Shown here one piece after another: positions 18,609 through 27,089 of a stretch of 64,000 nt of DNA. A program made the translations under genes and the position numbers. The stretch is from positions 64,001 to 128,000 of the IMG/VR virus record IMGVR_UViG_3300010430_000003, one strand, 5' to 3'. The notes beneath the pieces were generated by a model. The model was not told the DNA's origin. It searched no databases and saw only the letters and a program-made list of their open reading frames with translations. Position 1 is the first letter of the stretch. Every line of letters starts with the position of its first letter. Origin of the DNA: a virus.

Positions 18609-21151
18609 TGTCAGATATTACAGATAAAATTGCTTCGTCTCTTAAAGAGAGTAATGATGAATTCTTCCGAGATACCGCTGAATTCTTCGGAGGTGAAGAG
18701 TTCGCCGAGCGTTTTGAGAGAGGTCAACGTCGGCGAGATGTGGTTGTGGATACTCTCTTGGAAGAGGGGATATCCCCTGCTTTTGAAAAAGCTAAAGAGT
18801 TTATTTTTGGGGAGGATAAAGAAGATGTTATCGAGAAAAATATTCAAGAGATTACCAAGAACGCGCAGACGTTATTAACATTAAATTATGATTATCTCAA
18901 GACCTTTCTTGATAAGCGTATAAAAGAAGAGAATCTTCCGTTTAAAAGCTTTGGTACGATTATCTCTGATCCAACAAAGGTAATGAATCATTTTGTCAGA
19001 CCAGATGATTTTAAAGACTTTCTTAATATTACTCCGAATACTTTAGCTAAATTAATTCCAACTGTTAGACTGTTTAAAACTACATATGATAATGTTGGAA
19101 ATGAGCAAAATAATTTTGAAATTAGATTTGATGAGTTTTTAAGTGATCCAACCTCCATTCTTGAAAATAAACTATCAAGGGGATCTGGTATTGGTTTGCA
19201 ATCATTTGACTGGTCCTATAAAGGGACAAATCCATTTGAATCAACAAATCTCATTGAGGCCAACCTTAAAATAAGACTTTCATCTGCGGAAGATTTAGAC
19301 CGTGAATATATCCTGTCTGCAAATGATGGAACAACCACTAGATTTAAACTTATTGATTTAGTAGTTCCCAAAGTTGTTAATGGCGAGGATGAGTATGAAC
19401 CTAACGCTTTAACCTATAAAGCTGTTGTTGGTTATTCTCCCAACTTTACAGTTGAAAGCAAAGAAGAAATAAAAATTAAAAGACAGCTTGAGATTTTAAG
19501 AAGAACATTGTTGCTAACGAGAACAACTCACGATCTTGAATTTCGACAAAATGGCACGGTTGTAGTAACTATAGGTTTTCAAGCTCGTATGGACACTGCT
19601 TTTAAAACACCCCAAAACGATATCTTAGGTTTATTCGGTACAAACATTAGAAAAATTGAGGGCATTATAGAAGAACTTAGCAAGGATCTTGAAAAATTAC
19701 GTTCTAGTTGTGGCGACGATGATATAACTGAATATGAGTCATTCAAGAAAATTTTTGAGGAGCAAGAAAAGAAACTTGAAAAGAGTAAAGAAATTACATA
19801 CAAGCGTTTGTTAGATGTATTGATGAGCACAAATAGAGTGTACACTGTCGACATATCTCTAGAATCGGTTGGAATTGAGAAGGATGGAAAAACTGGAAAC
19901 TACGAGTTTGTTAAAACAACAAAGCTTCAAGAGAGTTTAAACACCCTGATTGGCAATTTTGGAAACAACAATATTCAGGTTAGGCAATTCAGTGGCCCTG
20001 TTAGAAGAAGATTGGTGGGTCGGGGATCAAATGTCGAACAGAAAGCAGAATCATTAAAACAAGATCTTAACAAACAAATTTCACAATGCATTATTGAAGG
20101 AGGAGATACTTTTGAGGTTCCCTTCATTTTCTTTGGTGATTTAATAGAAGCTGCGATGATTCCTTTTACTTTGGATGAAAATCCTTATAATAAAGATTTA
20201 AGAGTTTTCCTTGGGACTGGAATTATTAAACAGCCCAATAAATCAAAAATTACTTACAATATGAGTCATGTTCCTATCTCTCTTGATTTGTTTATGGATT
20301 GGTTCATTGATACAATTTATAGACCTCAAAGAAGTTATTTCTTTTTGAAAGATTTTCTTGTATCTGCGTCAACTGGCTTGTTGGGGGAAGCTCTTAGAAC
20401 TGAACATCTTGGAATATTAGCACCTATCTTTTCAAGAAATATTATTACAACAACTCTCGAACTTCCAGCCGAGATTGCTAATAAGAGCAGAATTAACTTG
20501 GAACAGGAAAAGATTAGTATGCATTCTGCTGCGCTAATTAAAAACAATATATCTTGCTATCTTGTTAGTTCTCGAAATAACTTTGGAGTCTCTAAAAGAG
20601 AAGACGTACCAAATCTTAAAATAGGTGTTGATAGGGGTTTGGTTAAAAAGATCGATTATCAAAGAACTGAGCAGCCGTTCCTTCGAGAGATTGCAATGAA
20701 TCATACAGAATCTGATACATTTTCAAGAATCTCTGAGCCGTATAAAGCTACAATTACCATGATTGGAAACAACCTCTTTTATCCGGGGCAAACGGTTTAT
20801 TTGGAACCCACGCCTGCCTTTCCGGGTGGATTAATTAAAGGTAGTGCTGGCGCATGGTTGAAGATTCGAGGCATCTTCTTTATTATCAGTGTTAATAACT
20901 ACATTGAGCAGGGAAGGTTTGAAACTTCACTTATTGCCACTTGGATTGGTTGGGGTGACGAAACAAACAATAACATTCTAATTGGTTCCTCACAACCAGA
21001 GAATTGCAATAGCCAAAGATTAACAGATGAAATTCGCTCAAAGTTCAAACAACTAGATCCCGATATAGTTGTTGATGAAGGAATTGAGCAGACTCTAAGA
21101 ACAAAAGAGAGTATCGGAAGATCTGGAAGATCTGGTTACGGCAAAAGATAG
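18608..21151 (+). CDS. Large baseplate hub/wedge protein
   Basis: 847 residues, start overlapping the gp53-like stop by one base. The N-terminal 110 residues are helical and very charged; the centre has beta-rich parts with FEIRFDEFLSDP and LEFRQNGTVVVTIGFQARMD; residues about 345-400 form a charged coiled coil; the C-terminus (MIGNNLFYPGQTVYLEP, then GIFFIISVNNYIEQGRFET) looks like the last beta domain of hub proteins, where a tail spike docks. No lysozyme motif is seen. The closing position in the tail block suits a hub or wedge protein. Confidence 0.55.
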   Translation: MSDITDKIASSLKESNDEFFRDTAEFFGGEEFAERFERGQRRRDVVVDTLLEEGISPAFEKAKEFIFGEDKEDVIEKNIQEITKNAQTLLTLNYDYLKTFLDKRIKEENLPFKSFGTIISDPTKVMNHFVRPDDFKDFLNITPNTLAKLIPTVRLFKTTYDNVGNEQNNFEIRFDEFLSDPTSILENKLSRGSGIGLQSFDWSYKGTNPFESTNLIEANLKIRLSSAEDLDREYILSANDGTTTRFKLIDLVVPKVVNGEDEYEPNALTYKAVVGYSPNFTVESKEEIKIKRQLEILRRTLLLTRTTHDLEFRQNGTVVVTIGFQARMDTAFKTPQNDILGLFGTNIRKIEGIIEELSKDLEKLRSSCGDDDITEYESFKKIFEEQEKKLEKSKEITYKRLLDVLMSTNRVYTVDISLESVGIEKDGKTGNYEFVKTTKLQESLNTLIGNFGNNNIQVRQFSGPVRRRLVGRGSNVEQKAESLKQDLNKQISQCIIEGGDTFEVPFIFFGDLIEAAMIPFTLDENPYNKDLRVFLGTGIIKQPNKSKITYNMSHVPISLDLFMDWFIDTIYRPQRSYFFLKDFLVSASTGLLGEALRTEHLGILAPIFSRNIITTTLELPAEIANKSRINLEQEKISMHSAALIKNNISCYLVSSRNNFGVSKREDVPNLKIGVDRGLVKKIDYQRTEQPFLREIAMNHTESDTFSRISEPYKATITMIGNNLFYPGQTVYLEPTPAFPGGLIKGSAGAWLKIRGIFFIISVNNYIEQGRFETSLIATWIGWGDETNNNILIGSSQPENCNSQRLTDEIRSKFKQLDPDIVVDEGIEQTLRTKESIGRSGRSGYGKR

Positions 21152-21191
21152 CGCAAAATTCTGCACAGAAAACAAAAAAATAATTCACAAC

Positions 21192-21219
21192 TTGAAAAAG
21201 GGGATCTGTTATATATAAG
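21192..21219 (+). promoter_or_regulatory. Sigma70-like promoter for the replication block
   Basis: TTGAAA at 21192-21197, a 16-base spacer and TATAAG at 21214-21219, in the 98-base gap between the last baseplate gene and the polymerase-like gene. The same TTGAAA-16-TATAAT geometry occurs at 56227. No terminator hairpin with a T run is visible in the gap, so late transcripts may read through. Confidence 0.5.
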
Positions 21220-21243
21220 GCTGTTGTCACTTCTCGGCAGCCT
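21218..21243 (+). promoter_or_regulatory. Stem-loop immediately before the polymerase-like gene
   Basis: AGGCTG (21218-21223) pairs with CAGCCT (21238-21243) around a 14-base loop, and the start codon lies six bases further on with no good ribosome binding site. T4 and RB69 DNA polymerases repress their own translation by binding a hairpin at the start of their mRNA; this hairpin is in the same position but the analogy is only inference. Confidence 0.35.
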
Positions 21244-21249
21244 CCCCAA

Positions 21250-22449
21250 ATGTATTTTGAAGTATTGGATCAAAAGCAGAATTGTATAGGATACTATGCC
21301 AACGGGGAAATTATAACTTCGTTGACAGACGAGCTTGGCATTACTTGGGGAATGCATGACTCATTATGGGAACGTGATGATGTTGTTATGTCTGCTGTCA
21401 TGGAAAGTTGGAAAATTGATCAAATCTGTCCCGAGAAATATAGGGAAGTTTGGTTATCCTTTAACAATAAATTTGAAGCCTTCAAGAAGTCCTTTAGGGA
21501 AGCAAAGATGGATATGGAAGAATTCTGTATCTGGGAATTGATTCCTGAACGATTTTTGATTGATTATTTTAGTTTAAAAACTGAGATTGTTAAAGAGCTT
21601 TATATTAATCCCAACAATGACATTCCCCTTTGTTATGACATCAACAAAAAGATCGTTGCTATATGCAACAACATTTCCGAAAGAAAGATAAAAGTAAATA
21701 AGAAAGCTCTATACCCATTTCTGGGAGAGCAAAAAGCAAAGAGTGTCTATAAGCTATTGCTTATGAGTGCCGGCCAATATATTCAATATGAGCCGTTTAA
21801 AACAATTACAAATAGACTGTCTATTAAAACAGGAAGTTTCCCAATTCTTAATTTGAAAAAAGAATATAGGAAGATGCTGATTCCAACAAATGAATATTTT
21901 GTTGAGTTTGACTTTAATGCAGCAGAAGTAAGAACTCTATTATCTCTGTGTGACCGAGAACAACCTAAAGAAGATGTCTATGACTGGATTGGTTCTAATA
22001 TCCTTGATCAAGAAGATAGGAACAGAACTAAAACAACAACGTTAGCATGGCTCTACAATCCAGATGCTACTAATAACAAGCTAGCTTCTTTTCTTTCAAG
22101 AGACAAGATGCTTTCATCATCTTATGATGGAGAAAAGGTTATTACTCCCTTTCATAGAGAGATTAAATCAGATGATTTTCACGCTCTGAATTATTTGATT
22201 CAAAGTTCATCATCTGACAATACTCTTGATAGAGTTTATGAGATCATTTCATTCTTGAAACAGAAAAATGCAAAGACCTTTGTATCTTTTGTTTTGCACG
22301 ACAGTGTTATCTTAGATTTTTCAGCTAAGGAGCTTTCTTATATGAAGGAGTTGATAACTTTATTTAAAAATACACAATTGGGAAAGTTTCCTGTTAATGT
22401 ATCAATTGGTGATAATTTTGGAGAACTAAAAAAGCAAGGAGTGTTTTGA
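21250..22449 (+). CDS. Compact family-A DNA polymerase-like protein (palm/fingers only)
   Basis: 399 residues. Motif A is EFDFNAAEVRTLL with the metal-binding Asp at 221; motif B is RNRTKTTTLAWLYN, giving Arg257, Lys261 and Tyr269 at the spacing of Pol I Arg754, Lys758 and Tyr766, but Leu at the Phe762 position; motif C is LHDSVILDF with Asp351, and Ser replacing the usual Glu. There is no 3'-5' or 5'-3' exonuclease domain, and the distances between motifs are shorter than in Pol I. Because a complete family-C polymerase lies at 37657, this may do repair, primer processing or translesion synthesis. Catalytic residues look intact, so it is probably not a relic. Confidence 0.65.
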   Translation: MYFEVLDQKQNCIGYYANGEIITSLTDELGITWGMHDSLWERDDVVMSAVMESWKIDQICPEKYREVWLSFNNKFEAFKKSFREAKMDMEEFCIWELIPERFLIDYFSLKTEIVKELYINPNNDIPLCYDINKKIVAICNNISERKIKVNKKALYPFLGEQKAKSVYKLLLMSAGQYIQYEPFKTITNRLSIKTGSFPILNLKKEYRKMLIPTNEYFVEFDFNAAEVRTLLSLCDREQPKEDVYDWIGSNILDQEDRNRTKTTTLAWLYNPDATNNKLASFLSRDKMLSSSYDGEKVITPFHREIKSDDFHALNYLIQSSSSDNTLDRVYEIISFLKQKNAKTFVSFVLHDSVILDFSAKELSYMKELITLFKNTQLGKFPVNVSIGDNFGELKKQGVF

Positions 22450-22706
22450 AAAAGTTAGTATCTGACGAGCGTATCAAAGAAATTATTGAGGAATTTAATG
22501 CTTTGCAAGTTGGTAACAACAATGATCTGTTTGCCTCTCTTTATGAGTTCGACAGAACAAGCAAGCAAGTATTTATTATAATAGAAGAACATCAAGACAT
22601 TTATGCTTTTGAAGAACTTGAGAAAATGTTGAAAGAAAAAGTTCATAAGAAGGTTCTCCTTGCTTATGTTAAGAATAATAAAATCTTTGATAATTACTTG
22701 GAGTAA
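22446..22706 (+). CDS. Hypothetical small acidic/basic helical protein
   Basis: 86 residues; TTG start overlapping the polymerase stop as TTGA. It is Glu/Lys rich, with FIIIEEHQDIYAFEELEKMLKEK in the middle and a C-terminal hydrophobic segment KKVLLAYVKNN. No recognisable family. The tight overlap suggests co-translation with the polymerase-like protein, so it could be an accessory factor, but nothing in the sequence shows it. Confidence 0.5.
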   Translation: MKKLVSDERIKEIIEEFNALQVGNNNDLFASLYEFDRTSKQVFIIIEEHQDIYAFEELEKMLKEKVHKKVLLAYVKNNKIFDNYLE

Positions 22707-22708
22707 AC

Positions 22709-23689
22709 ATGGGAATTCCGTTTTATAGAAAAGTATTGGTACCTGGCTGCATGAGTATTCAAAATACATTCTTTACTGTTGGCAAACATAGAAAAATTTA
22801 CTTAGAGGATGAGTTTAAGGATAAGATTAAAAAAGTTAAGTTCTCTTCTTTAGATACAAAAGAGATTCTTAAAAAATATAAAATTGAAAAACATGATGAA
22901 TGTTATTGTAAAATTAAGCTTGCAGAACTGCAATCCGATTTATTAGATGAGGTTTATGATACACCTATATTTGATGCCCCACAGTTTGGTGGGAATATAG
23001 CGGGTGGTATCTGTTCAAGGATTCTGTTTGATTCTCCACTTGATGTCAAGATTCCTACAAAAGTAGTTGAAGATATGTGGTGGACTCCATATTCATTAGA
23101 GAGTTTAATGACAGGTGATATTGATGTCTTCTTTAATAACGCAAAAAGAGCTAAAGAGTATATTCAATATTTGAATAATTATGCAAGTTTATGCGAAGTG
23201 GACGAAAAGGGATACGGCGGAAAATGGGGTATAAACTACACAGGTCAATTTCATAAGAGCGAAGATAAAAAATATAAGATTCAAGTAATCACACGAACAA
23301 AGAAAGAAGATGATTCACCAATCAAAGATGTAAGGGGATTTATGGATGTCTTTGATTTATCGGCTTCAAAAATGTTCATTGAGGATGATTATATCTATAT
23401 GCACAAGTTGGCATTCGCTGGCTTGCTGAAAAATAAGCTTATAGCTTCTAGTTTTAATTCTGTAAGTTCTTTTGCAAGGCGGGTGGTTAAATATATGGCT
23501 CTGTATGGGTACGATGAAGTTGACATCTCAGATATTCCTATGTTACTTGATGAACCTAACAACTTGACATTTTTGAAACTGCAAATGAAAAATATAGTTA
23601 ATCCAATGAATGAAGTCTTAAATGAAGTAATACGTCAAGATGAAGAAGGAGATATGGATGTTATTGATTGGTATGGGAGAGGTGGGTAA
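22709..23689 (+). CDS. Polymerase-beta-superfamily nucleotidyltransferase-like protein
   Basis: 326 residues with a GGAG upstream. FGGNIAGGICSRIL followed by TGDIDVFFNNAKRAKEYI has the layout of the nucleotidyltransferase core: a glycine-rich helix start, then a D-x-D metal pair (here DID), and a later strand with an acidic residue (GFMDVFDLSASKMFI). Members include tRNA nucleotidyltransferases, toxin/antitoxin enzymes and AbiEii-like proteins; which substrate is used here cannot be read. It overlaps the tubulin-like candidate by 32 bases, so the two are co-expressed. Confidence 0.5.
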   Translation: MGIPFYRKVLVPGCMSIQNTFFTVGKHRKIYLEDEFKDKIKKVKFSSLDTKEILKKYKIEKHDECYCKIKLAELQSDLLDEVYDTPIFDAPQFGGNIAGGICSRILFDSPLDVKIPTKVVEDMWWTPYSLESLMTGDIDVFFNNAKRAKEYIQYLNNYASLCEVDEKGYGGKWGINYTGQFHKSEDKKYKIQVITRTKKEDDSPIKDVRGFMDVFDLSASKMFIEDDYIYMHKLAFAGLLKNKLIASSFNSVSSFARRVVKYMALYGYDEVDISDIPMLLDEPNNLTFLKLQMKNIVNPMNEVLNEVIRQDEEGDMDVIDWYGRGG

Positions 23690-24503
23690 AAATATACTCT
23701 CTTCCCTTCAAGATAATGAAATTATTTTAATAGATGAAGTCCTTCACGAAGGATTTGAAACGATTATTGTTAAGCCCGGAAAAGAGGGTCAGTATAAACA
23801 CGAACAGTATGATCAAATAGATCTTACTGAGAGCGATTTAGAGCGATTTAGAGACCAGAGAAAGTATTTTGTGGTGTCAGGTGGCAGTGATATATCTGGT
23901 GCCTCTCTGAAGCTTCTGGAGGCTTTAGGAGGAGAGAATACATCTGTCATTTATATAAAACCAGAGAAGGATAGTTTAACCAATATTCAGGTAATGCAAG
24001 AGAGATTAACTTACGGGGTTTTGCAAGAATCTGCAAGATCTGGTATGTTGAAAGAGATCATATTATTTGACAATAATCATATTGCCTCTTTCTCTGGAAA
24101 AGTGTCGATTAAAAATTACTATCCGACAATTAACAACCATATAACCTATGCAATAAATGCACTAATATTTTGTGAAGAAAATTCACAAGTATTTGGGAAG
24201 AAAAGAGATTACGAAGAATTGAACAGAATTGTTACACTTGGACGCGTTCACGAAAATCAAGAAGTGCTCTTTTTTCCCTTGAGAAATGAGAAAAAAGAAA
24301 CACAATACCCACTGAGCAAGACGTATTGTTATCTGGTCGTTGCAGACCAACTAGAAGATGTCGAGCTTCTCTCATCAGTGAAACAAGAGATATCAACAAT
24401 TAATCTTGGAAACATTGATGAAGTGAATTTTGGAATTTATGAAACACCTTCCAACACAGAATATAAGATGGTAATAATTGAAACTTCGCTAGTTCAAGAA
24501 TGA
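23658..24503 (+). CDS. Candidate tubulin/FtsZ-like GTPase
   Basis: 281 residues from ATG 23658, preceded by GGAG at the right distance (an ATG at 23640 lies upstream of that site). N-terminal MLLIGMGEVGKNI gives a GxGxxG nucleotide loop. VVSGGSDISGASLKLLEAL (72-90) aligns with the tubulin signature GGGTGSG at the two leading glycines, Ser, Gly and Ala but lacks the central TG. Then IYIKPEKD, GVLQESARSGMLKEIILFDNNHI (119-142) and YYPTINNHI (154-162) match the tubulin order P..., DN-x-[AL], ...N-x-x-I. PhuZ-type phage tubulins centre DNA replication. The signature deviates, so this needs structural comparison. Confidence 0.42.
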   Translation: MLLIGMGEVGKNILSSLQDNEIILIDEVLHEGFETIIVKPGKEGQYKHEQYDQIDLTESDLERFRDQRKYFVVSGGSDISGASLKLLEALGGENTSVIYIKPEKDSLTNIQVMQERLTYGVLQESARSGMLKEIILFDNNHIASFSGKVSIKNYYPTINNHITYAINALIFCEENSQVFGKKRDYEELNRIVTLGRVHENQEVLFFPLRNEKKETQYPLSKTYCYLVVADQLEDVELLSSVKQEISTINLGNIDEVNFGIYETPSNTEYKMVIIETSLVQE

Positions 24504-24805
24504 ATTGTAATATTGTATTGGCGAACAAGATTCTGATGGGGAACTATTTTGATATGCGTGATTATCTATCGAGAGATAGTATCTCCGTAAGAAAGATCAT
24601 TTCTTTGGGGGCAAAAATAGTTCCTATCATTGGACCGGACAGGCACCCATGTTTATCAGACACAGTGTTCAAACCATCATCGAGATTAGATTTATTAAGG
24701 GCTGCCCTTTCCCTTACAACAAAGGAAGGGCTTGCAAGAACAAATACTGAACTTCTCATTCTTTATATGAGTTATAAGAATGTGCTTAGAAGAAACCTAT
24801 TTTAA
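24500..24805 (+). CDS. Micro-protein family member
   Basis: 101 residues beginning at an ATGA junction. MNCNIVLANKILMGNYF carries the [C/I/L/V]-N-[ILV]-x-[ILV] start shared with many small proteins in this window. Downstream it is basic and has LRAALSLTTKEGLARTNTELL, then YMSYKNVLRRNLF. No known domain. Its stop is followed by AAAAAAGGAG, the ribosome binding site of the SSB gene. Confidence 0.5.
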   Translation: MNCNIVLANKILMGNYFDMRDYLSRDSISVRKIISLGAKIVPIIGPDRHPCLSDTVFKPSSRLDLLRAALSLTTKEGLARTNTELLILYMSYKNVLRRNLF

Positions 24806-24818
24806 AAAAGGAGAATAA

Positions 24819-25580
24819 ATGGGTATTAATTTAGACAAAATGAAAGAAAAGCTCAATGAGCTTGAAAGCAAAGGATCTGGGCTTAATTTTTATAAGCCAA
24901 CTGAAGGGCAACAAGACATGATTCGTCTTCTCCCCGCAGACGACGGAGATCCCTTTGTCCAGAAGTGGATGCACTACAATGTAGGTAAAGAGTCTTTTGA
25001 GTGCCCTCATAAGATGTATGGTGAGGACTGTCCAGTTTGCGGCTTCGTTAGCAAATTATGGGACGAATACAATCAGACTCAAGACGATGAGACTCGCAAG
25101 GCTGCGAATAATCTCAAGGCAAAGCCTCGTTATTACTCACTCGTTATGGATCGCGAAGATGAAGGTCGAGTAATGGTCTGGTCATACAGCAAAACTGTTT
25201 GTCAAGAGCTTGTTAATATCGTTCTTAATCCTGATTATGGTGATATTACCGATCCACAAACAGGTAATGATATGAGGATTTCATCGAGTAAGAAAGCTAA
25301 AGCTATCTATGCAACTGTTGATCTTCAACCACGACCGATCAAGACTGCCCTTCTGGAATCACAGGATGCTATTGATGATATGATGGCAACTGCCCCTGAT
25401 GTACATTCCATCACAACTCGCAAGTCTTTTGACGAGATTAAGGATGCCCTTCAGTCATACTTCAATCAGATTGATGTTGGCGAGCTTGAAACAAGCAACA
25501 CTGAAAAGTTCAAAGCCAATGAAGAAGTAGATATTGATAATATGTTCAATGAACTCAACGCAGAATTAAGTGATGGCTAA
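24819..25580 (+). CDS. Single-stranded DNA-binding protein, T4 gp32-like
   Basis: 253 residues with a strong GGAG site. The N-terminal helix and FYKPTEGQQDMIRLLP resemble the start of the gp32 core. His52, Cys62, Cys71 and Cys74 (segment FECPHKMYGEDCPVCGF) form a H-C-C-C zinc site spaced close to that of T4 gp32 (His64, Cys77, Cys87, Cys90). The C-terminus is acidic (EEVDIDNMFNELNAELSDG), as in SSBs that recruit other replication proteins. It coats single strands at the fork and works with the recombinase directly downstream, whose ATG overlaps its last codons. Confidence 0.85.
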   Translation: MGINLDKMKEKLNELESKGSGLNFYKPTEGQQDMIRLLPADDGDPFVQKWMHYNVGKESFECPHKMYGEDCPVCGFVSKLWDEYNQTQDDETRKAANNLKAKPRYYSLVMDREDEGRVMVWSYSKTVCQELVNIVLNPDYGDITDPQTGNDMRISSSKKAKAIYATVDLQPRPIKTALLESQDAIDDMMATAPDVHSITTRKSFDEIKDALQSYFNQIDVGELETSNTEKFKANEEVDIDNMFNELNAELSDG

Positions 25581-26718
25581 AAAAAAAGATGTAGCTGGTA
25601 AGATGTCTGCCAATGACATTCGTGATCTTATCAATAAGAAATACGGTAGAACTGTTGCTTATGATTTAAGAGAGGAAAGTCCGACAGATGTTCATGATTG
25701 GATTCCAACGGGTTCAAGGTGGCTAGATAGCATTATTTGCAAAGGAAAGAGGGCTGGGGTTCCAACAGGGAAAATTATTGGAATTGCAGGTCAAGAGAGT
25801 GCTGGAAAGTCTTACTTGGCGGCAATGATTGTTAAAAATGCACAAGATAAAGGTATACCTTGTGTTTATTTCGATTCTGAAAGCGCAATTAGCCCCTCCT
25901 TCTTTTCTGAGATTGGAATTAATTTAGCCGATCTGATTTATGTTCAAGCAAAAACTTGCGAGTTTGTGTTCGAAACAATGGAGGCTATCTTAAAAGAAGG
26001 GCAACAGTATCTTTTTGTTTGGGATTCTGTTCCTTTCACTCCAACAGCTTCTGAACTTGAAAAAGACTTCAACCCAAATTCAGAAGTTGGAAAGAAGGCT
26101 AGAGTTATTTCTGGCGGTGTTGCAAGAATGACTGATCCGATTGCCGATACGAAGTCGTGTTGGGTAATTCTTAATCAGTTAAAAACCAACATTACTAACG
26201 ATCATTATGAAAGATTAATGAATCCCTTTACAACTCCCGGCGGGAAAGCTCTTAAATACTCGTACTCTCTTGAAGTTTGGCTAACACGAAGAAAGTCAAA
26301 AAGTGGATATGAATATGATGACAGAGGGTTCCAAGTAGGTGGGGAAGTTAAGGCCACAATTAAGAAGTCTAGATTCGGTACTGAACGGAGACAATGCGCT
26401 TTTAGAATTCTGTGGGGCGATGAAGTTAAAATCATGGATGAAGAATCATGGTTTGAGGCTATCCGCAACTCTGAACATTTGAAAGTTGGAGCGTGGAATA
26501 AACTTCAGTATGAAGATGGAACTTGGACTGAGAGTTTCCGGAGCGCTGATTGGTTGGAAAAACTTAAAGATGATAAGTTCCGCCATCGTGTCCAAGATAT
26601 TATGGACGAAGAGATCATTCAGAAGTTTGATAAACGTGAAGGAAACGCTAATGACTTTTATGATATTGACGGAGAAGGAACTCCCGTTGATGTTCCCGAG
26701 GAAGAAGAGGAGAAGTAA
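25573..26718 (+). CDS. uvsX: UvsX/RecA-type recombinase
   Basis: 381 residues from ATG 25573 (a GTG one codon upstream is less likely). The Walker A loop is GQESAGKS (73-80); Walker B is YLFVWDSVPFTP; then NQLKTNIT and PFTTPGGKALKYSYSLEVWL follow the RecA-core order (loop L2 and the GGxAL[KR][YF] segment). The C-terminal about 30 residues are acidic. UvsX pairs homologous DNA for recombination-dependent replication. The neighbours, SSB upstream and replicative enzymes downstream, agree. Confidence 0.88.
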   Translation: MAKKKDVAGKMSANDIRDLINKKYGRTVAYDLREESPTDVHDWIPTGSRWLDSIICKGKRAGVPTGKIIGIAGQESAGKSYLAAMIVKNAQDKGIPCVYFDSESAISPSFFSEIGINLADLIYVQAKTCEFVFETMEAILKEGQQYLFVWDSVPFTPTASELEKDFNPNSEVGKKARVISGGVARMTDPIADTKSCWVILNQLKTNITNDHYERLMNPFTTPGGKALKYSYSLEVWLTRRKSKSGYEYDDRGFQVGGEVKATIKKSRFGTERRQCAFRILWGDEVKIMDEESWFEAIRNSEHLKVGAWNKLQYEDGTWTESFRSADWLEKLKDDKFRHRVQDIMDEEIIQKFDKREGNANDFYDIDGEGTPVDVPEEEEEK

Positions 26719-26720
26719 TA

Positions 26721-27089
26721 ATGGCTTATCAAATTCTCATAGATTATGAAACGGGTGATTCGTTTAATAGTGAGCGGCGTGAGGGTATGTTAAATATTAC
26801 TTGGCAAAATGTTGATATTGCAAAAGAGAATCTTGTAAGAATTAAGGAACATTATGCTTGGTATGATTATATGAATGATAATTATGGACAATACAAATAC
26901 AAAAACAAAATCCCTCAAAGGCCAGCTTGGCATGATAATAAACATGACTTTTCAGTTAAACTGAAAATGGATAATGGGGGTGAGATGGATATGTCTGCTT
27001 TTTGGTGTGGCTACTTTGAAACATTATATGGTGCCTCTATTGTAGAGGAGAAGGATTCTGATATGTCTTTTACAACAGATAGGTGGTAA
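26721..27089 (+). CDS. Conserved phage hypothetical protein
   Basis: 122 residues. The opening YQILIDYETGDSF-SERRE followed by LNITWQNVDIAKENLVRIKEHY is a pattern I have met in proteins of unknown function of other large phages. The C-terminus has FSVKLKMDNGGEMDMSAFWCGYFETLYGA, beta-rich with a small helix. No catalytic motif. It lies between recombinase and thymidylate synthase and ends just before the ThyX ATG. Confidence 0.6.
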   Translation: MAYQILIDYETGDSFNSERREGMLNITWQNVDIAKENLVRIKEHYAWYDYMNDNYGQYKYKNKIPQRPAWHDNKHDFSVKLKMDNGGEMDMSAFWCGYFETLYGASIVEEKDSDMSFTTDRW

